Shown here: piece after piece, positions 1 to 8,500 of the stretch
How the letters are laid out: each line of letters begins with the position of its first letter
Position numbering within the stretch: position 1 is the first letter of the stretch
Assembly (NCBI GenBank): GCA_002335345.1
Contig: DDCS01000025.1
Coordinates: forward strand, 1 to 17,415
Direction of reading: 5' to 3'
DNA: 17,415 nt
DNA from: Flavobacteriaceae bacterium UBA2000
GTDB taxonomy: Bacteria > Bacteroidota > Bacteroidia > Flavobacteriales > Flavobacteriaceae
The notes under the pieces: model-generated
What the model was told of the DNA's origin: nothing
The model's database searches: none
Seen by the model: only the letters and a program-made list of their open reading frames with translations
Position numbers and translations under genes: made by a program

Positions 1-2
1 CG

Positions 3-647
3 AAACTTTATAGCGAAAGCAATATCAGTCATTGGGATGAGTATCCCTTGACCCAATTGTTTCGGGGCTTTGACCAAATGCCTGAAATTGAGCGCCAAGC
101 ATTATCCCTGGCACAAGGGAAGATCTTGGACGTGGGTTGTGGAGCAGGCAGTCATAGTCTCTATCTTCAAAACCTAGGTCGCGACGTTCGGTCCATAGAT
201 TTATCTAAAGGAGCGGTCCAAATCGCACAATCCCGGGGTGTGGCTCAAGTCACTGAAACCTCACTTTTGGATTACGATGGGGAGCGCTTCGACACGATTA
301 TTATGCTTATGAATGGCACCGGAATTTTTGAATCGCTCGAGAGCGTTCCGGCCTACCTCAACAAACTCAAAACCCTTTTAAATCCGAAAGGGATGCTTTT
401 AATTGATTCCAGTGATTTGCGCTATATGTACGACACCGGTGACGATGAAGCGATATGGGTTCCAGCGGACCGTTACTATGGCGAGCTAGAGTTCAGATTG
501 CGTTATAAAAAAGAATTCAGCGAAAAATTCCCTTGGTTATTTTTGGATAAGCATCTTTTCGCCCATTTAGCAGAATCTAATGGCTGGACCTTCGAAATTT
601 TACATGAAGGCGCCCATTATGATTACCTCGCTAAGCTGATGCCCTAG
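3..647 (+). CDS. Class I SAM-dependent methyltransferase, 5' end outside window
   Basis: This cytoplasmic enzyme probably transfers a methyl group from S-adenosylmethionine to an unidentified small molecule or protein. The reading frame is open from the left edge of the window (first full codon at base 3), so the true start lies upstream. A TTG at base 48 could serve as a start, but the 15 codons before it read as plausible protein, so I treat the gene as truncated by the window. Seen in sequence: motif I ILDVGCGAGSHS (codons for it begin near base 123), an acidic ribose-binding stretch SIDLSKGAVQIA, and a motif DTIIMLMNGTGIF in the motif II/IV region, followed by NPKGMLLID. This is a Rossmann-fold methyltransferase of the Methyltransf_11/25 kind. 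The substrate cannot be read from sequence. It ends 4 bp from the stop codon of the opposing DUF2059 gene. Confidence 0.85.
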   Translation, partial: KLYSESNISHWDEYPLTQLFRGFDQMPEIERQALSLAQGKILDVGCGAGSHSLYLQNLGRDVRSIDLSKGAVQIAQSRGVAQVTETSLLDYDGERFDTIIMLMNGTGIFESLESVPAYLNKLKTLLNPKGMLLIDSSDLRYMYDTGDDEAIWVPADRYYGELEFRLRYKKEFSEKFPWLFLDKHLFAHLAESNGWTFEILHEGAHYDYLAKLMP

Positions 648-650
648 CGA
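628..650. repeat. Inverted repeat across a convergent stop-codon junction
   Basis: A perfect 6-bp inverted repeat, TCGCTA (628-633) and TAGCGA (645-650), is separated by 11 bases. The plus-strand stop codon TAG (645-647) lies inside the right arm, and the opposing gene stops at 652-654. There is no T-run on either side, so it is not a standard intrinsic terminator. It may still fold in either transcript, or it may be coincidental. Confidence 0.35.
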
Positions 651-651
651 C

Positions 652-1191
652 TCAATTCTTCAAATGTCCTCCTTTTATGAGTTGGCGCATTTTTTTTTTA
701 AACAAGGTCTCAGACCAATCCTTTTTTATTTGATCTAAGGCCAAAGCGATTGAATCCCTTTTTTCGATCAATTTTAGACCAGCCTGTGTTTTAAAAAATT
801 GATTTACCGCTTTTTGATCTTTAGCACTTAATTCTTGCTGCATTAAATAGTTCTGACCGGCATCGCTAGCATAAAAATTAGTCAAAGAAGCCACGTCATC
901 TCGATTCAAAAACTGACGATAGGCAAATGCCCCTTGAGTCACATATTCCTGTACTTGTTGCGCTTCATCTTGTCGGAGCTCTTGCCAAACCTCAGGCTCG
1001 ATTTTTTTACGGGCAAAATTCCGCTGAAGCTTTGGAAATACATCGTGAAAGCTAACACTTGCCGTAACCTCATCTCCTTTCAACGCCATCATGTCCATAA
1101 TTTCACGATGAAAATCGTCCGTTTGCCCCCATAAAACCCCTTGGGAAATACAAAATACCGTTAAAATAAAAGCGCGCATTTTTCTAATCAT
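652..1191 (-). CDS. Secreted DUF2059 domain protein
   Basis: A protein of 179 residues with an N-terminal signal peptide: basic MIRKMR, then a hydrophobic stretch AFILTVFCISQGVLWG with probable cleavage before QTDD. It should therefore act in the periplasm or outside the cell. The body is all-helical in character and contains LTNFYASDAGQNYL (near residues 102-115), which resembles the conserved 'FY.S..G..' segment of DUF2059. It continues into a KAVNQFFKTQAGLKLIEK segment that looks like a second copy of the theme. The molecular function of DUF2059 proteins is unknown. Residue 5 is also Met and would still leave a good signal peptide; with the first Met, the start codon overlaps the divergent neighbour's first ATG by 2 bp. 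It is transcribed alone, tail to tail with the methyltransferase gene. Confidence 0.75.
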   Translation of the reverse strand: MIRKMRAFILTVFCISQGVLWGQTDDFHREIMDMMALKGDEVTASVSFHDVFPKLQRNFARKKIEPEVWQELRQDEAQQVQEYVTQGAFAYRQFLNRDDVASLTNFYASDAGQNYLMQQELSAKDQKAVNQFFKTQAGLKLIEKRDSIALALDQIKKDWSETLFKKKMRQLIKGGHLKN

Positions 1192-1202
1192 GACAATTAA
1201 AC

Positions 1203-1210
1203 TAAGTTTG
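1203..1210 (+). promoter_or_regulatory. Candidate Bacteroidota -7 element (TAAGTTTG)
   Basis: An exact match to the Bacteroidota -7 consensus TAnnTTTG. Transcription would start around base 1217, giving a leader of about 18 bases before the ATG at 1235. This supports the internal ATG as the true start of the metalloprotease gene. No clear TTTG at -33 is visible (only a T-run near 1179-1183), so the call rests on the -7 box alone. Confidence 0.35.
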
Positions 1211-1234
1211 CCTAAGTTACCAAAAAAACAATCA

Positions 1235-2011
1235 ATGCGCTATTTCGGGTCATTTTCCCTATTCCTATTTCTCGCAGTACTGATCCACAGTTGCAGCAGT
1301 GACGAATCAAACACACCAAACGACCCAAACATTGAAAACAATCGTCCGTTAGGCACTTCTGCAGCGGACATCCTCGGGCCAAATGAATACGGCTTGTTGA
1401 CCGTAGAATTGGTTTACACGAATTCTTTTCGTCCTGAACCCTCAAGTATTCTTGGGTTTAAGAACTTTGTATTAGGCCTAGCCAATAAACCACAGGGCGT
1501 ACAATTTATAGAACGCGTAATTCCGAATCAGCCTGGAGCCCCTTTTTCCATCGAGGAGATTCGGGCCATTGAAGAGGCCAATCGTACGGTTTACACAGAA
1601 GGAAACAACCTTGGGGTGTACGTATTTTTCTCCAATGGCGCCTCTGAGAATGACACAAATAACTCCGTAACTCTGGGTACCGCCTATCGAAATACGTCGA
1701 TAGTAATCTATCAAAAAACACTGGAATTGATCACCCAAACAGATCCGGATGTTTTACCCATCTTAGAACAAACGACGCTCAATCACGAGATGGGCCACCT
1801 TATGGGGCTGGTCAATATTCAGAACGACGATATTCATCAAGTCCACGAAGACCCCAATAGTGAAAAACACTGTTTGCATGAAGATTGTTTGATGTATTAT
1901 GATGCGACAAATGTCGGGCGACAAATGTTAAACCGATGGACTCAATTGCGCGCTGTACCGCAACTCGATGTCCAGTGCTTACAGGACTTACAGGCCAAAG
2001 GGGCGCTCTGA
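1235..2011 (+). CDS. Metzincin-like zinc metalloprotease, probable surface lipoprotein
   Basis: Probably an outer-membrane-anchored zinc endopeptidase; its substrate is unknown. I place the start at the ATG at 1235 because it yields a clean lipoprotein signal peptide, MRYFGSFSLFLFLAVLIHSC, with the lipidated cysteine at residue 20. The ORF is open back to an ATG at 1190. Length from 1235 is 258 residues. Residues after the Cys (SSDES) are Ser/Asp/Glu-rich, like the lipoprotein export signals that direct flavobacterial lipoproteins to the cell surface. The catalytic motif is HEMGHLMGL (His184, Glu185, His188, Gly191). Position 11 of the motif is Asn where metzincins have the third ligand. About 20 residues later comes HCLHEDCLMYY, with His212, two Cys, and a Met-turn-like LMY. 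This matches the Bacteroidota 'membrane metalloprotease' lipoproteins, from memory of that family. Its 3' end overlaps the opposing amidohydrolase gene by 24 bp. Confidence 0.75.
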   Translation: MRYFGSFSLFLFLAVLIHSCSSDESNTPNDPNIENNRPLGTSAADILGPNEYGLLTVELVYTNSFRPEPSSILGFKNFVLGLANKPQGVQFIERVIPNQPGAPFSIEEIRAIEEANRTVYTEGNNLGVYVFFSNGASENDTNNSVTLGTAYRNTSIVIYQKTLELITQTDPDVLPILEQTTLNHEMGHLMGLVNIQNDDIHQVHEDPNSEKHCLHEDCLMYYDATNVGRQMLNRWTQLRAVPQLDVQCLQDLQAKGAL

Positions 2012-3655
2012 GTCATAGACGCTCTCTCCATCAATATAGGTTTTAAGCACCTTAATTTCTGAGAGTTCCTCTAAGGGACAAGTCAATGGATTTCGATCCA
2101 GAAGAATGAAATCTGCATCTTTCCCTGATTGAAGGCTTCCTCTTTGATTTTCGCTAAAATTCGCATAAGCCGCCCAAAGGGTCATCCCTTTAAGGGCTTG
2201 TTCTCGAGTAATTCCCTGGTCGGGATAAAATCCTGATTCCGGATAACCGGCCGTATCTCTTCTATAGACTGCCGATGACAAGGTCAGCATAGGGTTGACA
2301 TATTCTACCGGAAAATCAGTGCCAAGCGCCAGTATTCCAGCCTTTGCCAGCAGCGAATTATAGGCATAAGCCCCCTTCATCCTGCCTTCACCAAGGCGCT
2401 CTTCGACCCAATACATATCGCTGGTGGCATGAGTGGGTTGAACTGATGGAATAATATTTTTTGAAAATGCCTCAAAATAATCTGGCGGAACAACTTGAGC
2501 GTGTTCAATGCGCCAACGAACATTTTCGTCCTGAGCCCTTATGTGCGTGGCCAATGCCTCTTGATAAACCCGAAGCACGGATACATTGGCTGAGTCGCCT
2601 ATCGCATGGGTATTGACCTGAAAGCCTGCCTTAAGCGCACGATCAGCCAAAGCCTCTAATTCATCCATTGGGGTTATAATTGCCCCAAAATGTTCCGGGG
2701 CATCACTGTACGGTTCGCGCAGTGCCGCTCCACGAGACCCCAAAGCCCCATCGGCATATACTTTGATTGCCCCTACGCGTAATCGGTGTTTCACCAGCGG
2801 TCCTTTGTCCAAATAATAACTTACATCAGGCTCTATGTTAGCAACCATGGCCTCTATTTTCATTTTGAACGCTCCCGCCTCTTGCAGGCGATCAATCAGT
2901 TCGATAACAGGTCTTCTGAGTCCTGCGTCATGAACACCCGTAAGGCCCATTGAAAAACAATACTGCTCAGCTGAAATTAAGGCCTGAGTCGAGATCTCAA
3001 TGGTCGGTTCAGGAACCAATTCAAGGACACGGTCACAAGGCGCATCGACTAAAATACCTGTAGGATTTCCTCCCGTATCACCCATAATCATACCTCCTGG
3101 AACCGGTCCCGATCGATTAATTCCTGCCATGCTCAATGCTTTTGAATTGACCCATAGGGCATGGCCATCGACACGTTGCAAAGCTACAGGCACCTCTGGA
3201 AATACGGCGTCCAAATCCTCTTTGGTGGGATAAGACTGATCGATCCAATCATTTTGATCCCAGCCTCGCGCCACAATAAACTCAGCGTTTTGATACGGCA
3301 CAAAATCAGAAATTCGCTTTATGACCTCCTCTTTAGATGTTGTTCCCCTGAGATCCACCTCTTGAAGTCCCAAGCCCAACTGATAGAAATGCGCATGGGC
3401 ATCAATGATCCCGGGCATAATCACTTTGGTTTGGGCATCTAAATTCTTTTTAGATTCATATCGATCGAAAACTTGCTCGTCGGATCCAGCATAAAGAAGC
3501 TTTCCTTGATCAACCGCAAAGGCTTGAGCCTCTGGAGCATTATCGTCTAGGGTAATGACTTGAGCATTAAAAACAATTAAATCAACCTCTTGTTTTTTTT
3601 GACACCCGAAGACGACAATCGCAACAATACAAACTCCTAAAACTCGAATAATCAT
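1988..3655 (-). CDS. Lipoprotein amidohydrolase, YtcJ/NfdA-like (amidohydrolase 3 family)
   Basis: A metal-dependent hydrolase of the amidohydrolase superfamily, most like the YtcJ / N-substituted formamide deformylase group (PF07969). The substrate is unknown. I start it at the ATG at 3655 (555 residues), which gives a lipoprotein signal peptide MIIRVLGVCIVAIVVFGC with the lipid-attachment Cys at residue 18. A longer start at 3688 would place its first codons inside the upstream terminator hairpin. Metal-site residues are all visible: HAH (87/89) in MPGIIDAHAHF, Lys298 in KVYADGALGSRGA, His350 in THAIGD, His385 in IEHAQVV, and Asp447 in ALGTDFPVE. The C-terminus has the usual DADFILLDRNPL beta-sandwich segment. 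The residues after the Cys (QKKQ) are not acidic, so an inner leaflet (periplasm-facing) location is likelier than surface display. The lipidated form is the notable difference from cytoplasmic relatives. Confidence 0.88.
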   Translation of the reverse strand: MIIRVLGVCIVAIVVFGCQKKQEVDLIVFNAQVITLDDNAPEAQAFAVDQGKLLYAGSDEQVFDRYESKKNLDAQTKVIMPGIIDAHAHFYQLGLGLQEVDLRGTTSKEEVIKRISDFVPYQNAEFIVARGWDQNDWIDQSYPTKEDLDAVFPEVPVALQRVDGHALWVNSKALSMAGINRSGPVPGGMIMGDTGGNPTGILVDAPCDRVLELVPEPTIEISTQALISAEQYCFSMGLTGVHDAGLRRPVIELIDRLQEAGAFKMKIEAMVANIEPDVSYYLDKGPLVKHRLRVGAIKVYADGALGSRGAALREPYSDAPEHFGAIITPMDELEALADRALKAGFQVNTHAIGDSANVSVLRVYQEALATHIRAQDENVRWRIEHAQVVPPDYFEAFSKNIIPSVQPTHATSDMYWVEERLGEGRMKGAYAYNSLLAKAGILALGTDFPVEYVNPMLTLSSAVYRRDTAGYPESGFYPDQGITREQALKGMTLWAAYANFSENQRGSLQSGKDADFILLDRNPLTCPLEELSEIKVLKTYIDGESVYDSERPFGL

Positions 3656-3670
3656 AAGCCAATTTTGAAC

Positions 3671-3678
3671 TAAAGATA
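3671..3678 (-). promoter_or_regulatory. Weak candidate -7 element for the amidohydrolase gene
   Basis: Read on the minus strand this is TATCTTTA, which matches TAnnTTTG at all but the last base. Its first base is also the last base of the T-run of the upstream terminator, and it lies 15 bases before the ATG at 3655. No TTTG is present 19 bases upstream. A short leader would fit, but the match is weak. Confidence 0.25.
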
Positions 3679-3709
3679 AAAAAAGCACCCCACTTTCATG
3701 AGGTGCTTT
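3678..3709 (-). terminator. Intrinsic terminator of the TPR/beta-barrel operon
   Basis: On the minus strand this is a perfect 8-bp stem (AAAGCACC and GGTGCTTT, at 3702-3709 and 3682-3689) with a 12-base loop. The last three T of the stem run into four more, giving seven T in a row at 3684-3678. This is the only canonical rho-independent terminator I find in the window. It lies about 76 bp after the beta-barrel stop codon and directly before the amidohydrolase gene, separating the two transcription units. Confidence 0.8.
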
Positions 3710-3785
3710 GATTATTAAACCCTAAACTTAACGAATCACTTTTTTAAGTCATCAAAAAGACGTTCAAAGTTCCATTTGGTTGCGT

Positions 3786-5537
3786 CTAAAAGGCATTAAA
3801 ATTATATTGGAGTCCAAGATTAACGCGCACGCCCTGTACCGGATAATTGGCCCATAGGCCATTACTTTGATTCAATAGGTTAATCCCTGAAATCGTGGCG
3901 CTGAAATTTTTTGTGAGCGCGTAATTCAAATGTAATTGGGTATCAATAAAGCCTTTGACCGTTTCGGCAACAATTTGATCAGCCACCATGCGCTGTTCTT
4001 TTCTCGGGCCATAACCTAATAATTGGGCGGTGAGTAATAACTGCTCGTTCACATGAAAAGTTCCAGAGCCGCCAAAGCTGAATCCTGGAATATTCCAAGG
4101 TTCTGCATTATTTTCAGGACGGTTGTCGATCATTGCGGCATCTAAGGCAATATCCCATTGCTGTGAAAGTCGCCCATTAATTTTTGCGGTTATTTTTAAT
4201 TCATTTCCGCTGTCATAATTCACCGTGAAACTGTTGCCATTGTCATAAGCATAAGCCCCCTGTCCACCAGACCAGGGTCGTCCAATAAAATAGGCTTGAT
4301 TTTCAAAGTTTCTGAATTCTGCACCCAAGTTATACTGCCACAGGTCGGTTATCGCTCCATTAAACCCCAATCGCATGATCTGTTTATCAATTTGCGGCTG
4401 CAGTCCCGCACCCGGAGCGAGAAAGGCTTGGATGGTGACCAAAGAATTAGTCTCGTGTTGTTTGTACTGGCCACGGAAACTCAAATTGGCTTCAAGACTT
4501 CGTCCCCATAACGGGTAATTTAATTCGATCTCTGGAAAAAGTCGAAAAGTCGTATTGCTTGTTCCATTGTGTCCCCATCCTTTGGCACCCAAATTGACCA
4601 TCAAATCGCCAAAATCCAGTTCTGTTTGGACCCCCAAATCCGTGTTTAGCGCATGGTAATCTTGAGCGGTAATTTGGGGATCCTCATAGCTGAACCTTGT
4701 GCTTAAATAGGAAATATTCCCCGTAAAAGAGAGCACTCGTTTGTCCCAAATTAACTTAGCCCTTGGGGATGAAGAAAAGCTCCATTCATTGACCCCATAA
4801 CGATCAGAAAAAAACGATAGCTCGCTATCTAGGCCAGTAAACCAACCCCCATTAGATCCTAACCGATGACGCAAAGCGGCCTTCTGATAAGTTTGTCCAA
4901 AGTCATTATTCACTGATTGATCCAGGCTCAAGGTATCCGGAACCCCATACCATTGCACGGCCGAACGATTTACCGATAATGCCAAGATTGACGGGCGATT
5001 CTGCAACTCGGTGCGCCATTGAGCCCGCAAACCACTTTTGGCCCAATCCGTAGGTAAAGTAACGCCCTTAATCGTCCCATTTAATTGTTGATGGTCAAAA
5101 GCAAGGTTTAAATAGGACTCAGGATTGAATTCACGATTTACAAAACCCTCTAGCCCAGAGGATGAGCGCGTGCCCAACCAAACCCGCAAATAATTGGGCA
5201 AAGGTCTCGGTGTAATTTCCTTTGCAGGACCCACAGCACGCAATACGGCAGGCAAATCAGAAGGACTTAAATTAACATTTTCATGATTATAGGCAAACGC
5301 TGGTCTTGATTCCTGTCCCTCCTCTGGCACCCAATCCCATTTGGTTTTCGGACGCAAATTAATGGACGGCGTATAGGATTTAACCACATCAACGACCTCT
5401 GTCGCCACCCCTGTGCTATCTGCAATATTCTGTGCGCTAACTTGGCTGCCTATGAGGGTAAACAAAGTAAGGGTTAAGGTCAAATTGTGTCTGCGCACAA
5501 TGCCTTGAATAAGATGATCTATGAGGGCCTTAATCAT
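3786..5537 (-). CDS. Outer-membrane beta-barrel protein (TonB-receptor-like, no plug), partner of TPR protein
   Basis: A predicted outer-membrane protein of 583 residues from the ATG at 5537. That start overlaps the end of the TPR gene by 8 bp (ATGATTAA), a typical sign of translational coupling; the frame is open back to 5606. There is a long signal peptide (LTLTLTLFTLIGSQVSA, cleavage near residue 35/36). The mature N-terminus carries EVVDVVKSYTPSI (47-59) followed by RPKTKWDW, a segment I recall as conserved in flavobacterial proteins annotated 'TonB-dependent receptor' of about 550-600 residues. The rest is rich in alternating polar/aromatic strands (for example LNLAFDHQQLNGTIKG and FRLFPEIELNYPLWG). 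The protein ends in aromatic residues, LGLQYNFNAF, as expected for a BAM-assembled barrel. No clear plug domain is visible and the length is well below that of true TonB-dependent transporters. Function is unknown; the coupling implies work with the TPR protein. Confidence 0.78.
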   Translation of the reverse strand: MIKALIDHLIQGIVRRHNLTLTLTLFTLIGSQVSAQNIADSTGVATEVVDVVKSYTPSINLRPKTKWDWVPEEGQESRPAFAYNHENVNLSPSDLPAVLRAVGPAKEITPRPLPNYLRVWLGTRSSSGLEGFVNREFNPESYLNLAFDHQQLNGTIKGVTLPTDWAKSGLRAQWRTELQNRPSILALSVNRSAVQWYGVPDTLSLDQSVNNDFGQTYQKAALRHRLGSNGGWFTGLDSELSFFSDRYGVNEWSFSSSPRAKLIWDKRVLSFTGNISYLSTRFSYEDPQITAQDYHALNTDLGVQTELDFGDLMVNLGAKGWGHNGTSNTTFRLFPEIELNYPLWGRSLEANLSFRGQYKQHETNSLVTIQAFLAPGAGLQPQIDKQIMRLGFNGAITDLWQYNLGAEFRNFENQAYFIGRPWSGGQGAYAYDNGNSFTVNYDSGNELKITAKINGRLSQQWDIALDAAMIDNRPENNAEPWNIPGFSFGGSGTFHVNEQLLLTAQLLGYGPRKEQRMVADQIVAETVKGFIDTQLHLNYALTKNFSATISGINLLNQSNGLWANYPVQGVRVNLGLQYNFNAF

Positions 5538-8500
5538 TTTGTTTCTTTTGATTTTTATCATTTGACGAAGGCTCTTTGGTCCCATCCATTTCTGAGGCCC
5601 CTGCACTATTTTCAGGTTCCTGAGTGTCTTTTGATTGATCCATTATTGCCAAATGCTCTATAGCCTCTTGCTGCAGCTCCGGAAAATCGTGCATATTGTC
5701 CCGAATATTTTCTAAAATAAAGCGCGCCTGAAATGGATCGGATAGGGCTTCAAAGTTTTTGGCCATCAGCATTAATCCCCGCGCGCCATAGACCATATAA
5801 TTGGCATAATTCTGAGCCAGGTTTTGAATGTGCTCATTAGACCCCGAATAGTCTTGATCCAAATGAGCAAAATAGGCCTTGGCAAAATTCAATTGAGCGC
5901 CATAATGCCCTTTTGCTAACTCATCCATATCCTTGTATTGCTCACGAGCCAAATCAAATTCTTTTAATTCAAAATAACTCCACGCACTGATGAGCCGCGC
6001 CTGAGCGCGCAATGGGTCCTGAGTGTTGTTGGATAAATACGGGGTCAGTTCATTCGCATAATCAATGGCCTGTTGCCACCGCGATTGATCACTCATCATT
6101 TGCATTAAATTACTCAAGGCAAATGTGCGCTGATCCGAATCTAGGGGTTGGGCCAAAAGTTTGATCAGAGACGATTCCGCCGCACCAAATTCTTGATTTG
6201 ATAGATAATGGCGGGCGACGCGAATTAACGTTGGAATAATAAACGATGGATTCTCATCAGCGGCGATCACAAAATCGGCATGGAACAGTGCGTTTGTTAC
6301 GTCTTGTTGGCGCCAATAAATCTCGGATAAGATATAATGCGCCTCTAAGGCATATCGTCCTTGGGTATAATTTTCCAAATAAGCCTCAAATCGCTCAATG
6401 GACAAAGCATCATTTTGCGCCGCATAAGCTTGTTTGGCCGACTCAAACGACGCCTGATCCAGTGCGGCCTGATCAATGGAAATAAAATCTAATTCATCGA
6501 CCCACAACCCATATTCCTGGACGCGTCCCAGAGAAATAAATGTATTTCTTGCAGACTGCACCGCAGAAATAGCTTCTTGCGTTCCAGGATATAAATTCAC
6601 TACGGACTTAAAATAATTTAACGCCTGTTCAAATTCACTATTGTTATCCGAAATTAGCCCGAGGTTTAAATAGGCCGACGCCACAAGCGGACTGTTTTTT
6701 TGTTCTGAAATCAGCTGGGTGTATTGCGCTTTGGCTGCTGCAATTTTATCCATACTGACATAAGCACTGCCCAAACTTAAATACACGCGATCACGATAAA
6801 CTGAATTGGGGTAGGTCTTTAAAAATTTGACTAATCGTTGGGTTTTTGCCTCTAGACCAAGGGTAAAGGAAAGACACATCGCCGCCTGAAAATCAGCATA
6901 ATCCTCATTTCCACCACCAGTGTTAAGGACCGCATTATACTGGGCTAGGGCCAATTCATAAGCCTTCGACGCAAAATAACAATCAGCCAGATTGAGTCGC
7001 GCTTCGTTTTCTTTGACCACGGGCTTTGGTTGTTTGAGATAATTTAAAAAGCCTTCTTGAGCTTGGGCATAATTCTTTAATGCCATTTGTGCAAAGGCTT
7101 GTTCATAGGACAACATAGACCATTCAGGAGCTTTTTTAAACCGCTTAGAATCCGTCAATTTATCAAACATTGAAAGGGCACTTTCAAAGGCTCCGGACTC
7201 GGCATAAATTACGCCAGACCAGAATAGGGCTTGATCGCCGATCAAAGAATTTGTTTTAATTTTTTGGGCTTGTTGAAAAGAATTTTGTGCGGCTAAAGAA
7301 AGGCCTTGATCGTACTGTTGACGCCCTTTCAAAAAATACGCCCGCTGCAAAGCACTTTGCCGCTCATCGCCCATTACGTTGTCCGATAAAAGCGAAGGTG
7401 TGCTGAGATAGGCAATGACCTGATCGTAATCCTGGCTCTCGAGCAGTGTACTGAGCCACCATTGCTCGACTTCACCGCGCTTAGCGTCCTTAGGATATCT
7501 TTTAATAAAAGACTCAAGAACCGCGGGAACAGTAGTGTAGCTCAGTCTTAAGTCATAGGTGAGTTTTGCATATTGATAATAAGCCTTGGCGGTAAATGGT
7601 CGCTCATCTGGGGTTTCACAGGCCTTTTTATAGGCATTTAATGCCTCTGTTTTTTGATCAAGAGCAAGATAAGCCCCCGCCAACACATATGCCACATCCT
7701 GAGCGAGTAGCCCGTCGGCTTTAACATGAGACAATACCGCAACGGCCTTTTCATTCTGACCAAGCCTTGCGTAGGCCTGCCCCAAATAAAACTGATTTTC
7801 AAGGTGTTCATCGCGAGCCTTTTGCCGTGATGGTTTATCCACCGCCTTTTCAAGGTAATTTATCGCAATGGCATGGGTTCCCATTTGTGCATAAGCCCGA
7901 CCGACAATGCCATTTAAAGAACCTTGATTGATATTTCTTTTGTCGCCAGAAATCTGGATCGCATCCAACGCGCGAATCCCCCAGGCGGCGGCTTGTTCGA
8001 AATTATTTGTACGAAAAGCAAGATCGGCCATCAGCCCCCATACCTCAAGGTCATCTCGCTGCTCTAAGTCTATTCGATCCAATTTAGATAAGGCCTGTTG
8101 CCATTTTTTATTCTCGTAATCAACATAGGCGCTGTAATAAAGTGCTCTAGACCCATAATGAGGACTGTTTTCTAAGGGCCCAAAAAAACGTGTTGCCTGG
8201 GAGAAATTACCGAGTTTGAAATGAGCATAAGCGATTTCAAATTGATGTTGATCTGTCAGCTCGTGAAACCCTTCGGCGTCTTTATACCACGCCAGCGCAT
8301 TGGCGTACTGGCCTTTAGTAAAATAATAATGCCCCACAGTGGTATACGCCCGCTTGACTTCCGGTGCACTAGGATATTCCCGAACAAATCGACGCATGGC
8401 TCCAGGACCTTCCTTGTAGCCCACGACTAAGCCCAAATAGGCCATCTTAAATGCCCTTTGCGCCTTTTGATCTCTATTTAAGTCTTTGGTATCGAGCTCA

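Noticed and set aside
1784..1900. Direct assignment of the lipoprotein protease as archaemetzincin (M54)
   Set aside because: The H-C-x4-C-x-M part matches, but it is displaced by about 20 residues from the HExxHxxG part, and the downstream CxxC is missing. The lipoprotein signal also does not fit that cytoplasmic family.
1978..1994. Tandem CTTACAGG repeat at the 3' end of the metalloprotease gene
   Set aside because: Two 8-bp copies one base apart, explained by the coding sequence LQDLQA. There is no sign of a longer repeat or mobile element.
1993..2001. GGCCAAAGG shared by two convergent overlaps (1993-2001 and, on the minus strand, 13271-13279)
   Set aside because: The 9-mer at the first junction is not palindromic and encodes ordinary codons. 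A near copy (GGCCAAAGC) also lies inside the DUF2059 gene, so sharing is likely to be chance.
3736..3795. Minus-strand open stretch after the barrel gene reading CLLDATKWNFERLFDDLKK and a stop codon
   Set aside because: It looks protein-like but has no ATG, GTG or TTG in frame and is only 19 codons long. Reaching it from the barrel gene would need a -1 frameshift, and the local GCC TTT TAG context is not a recognised slippery site. It could be a decayed gene end, but this cannot be supported.
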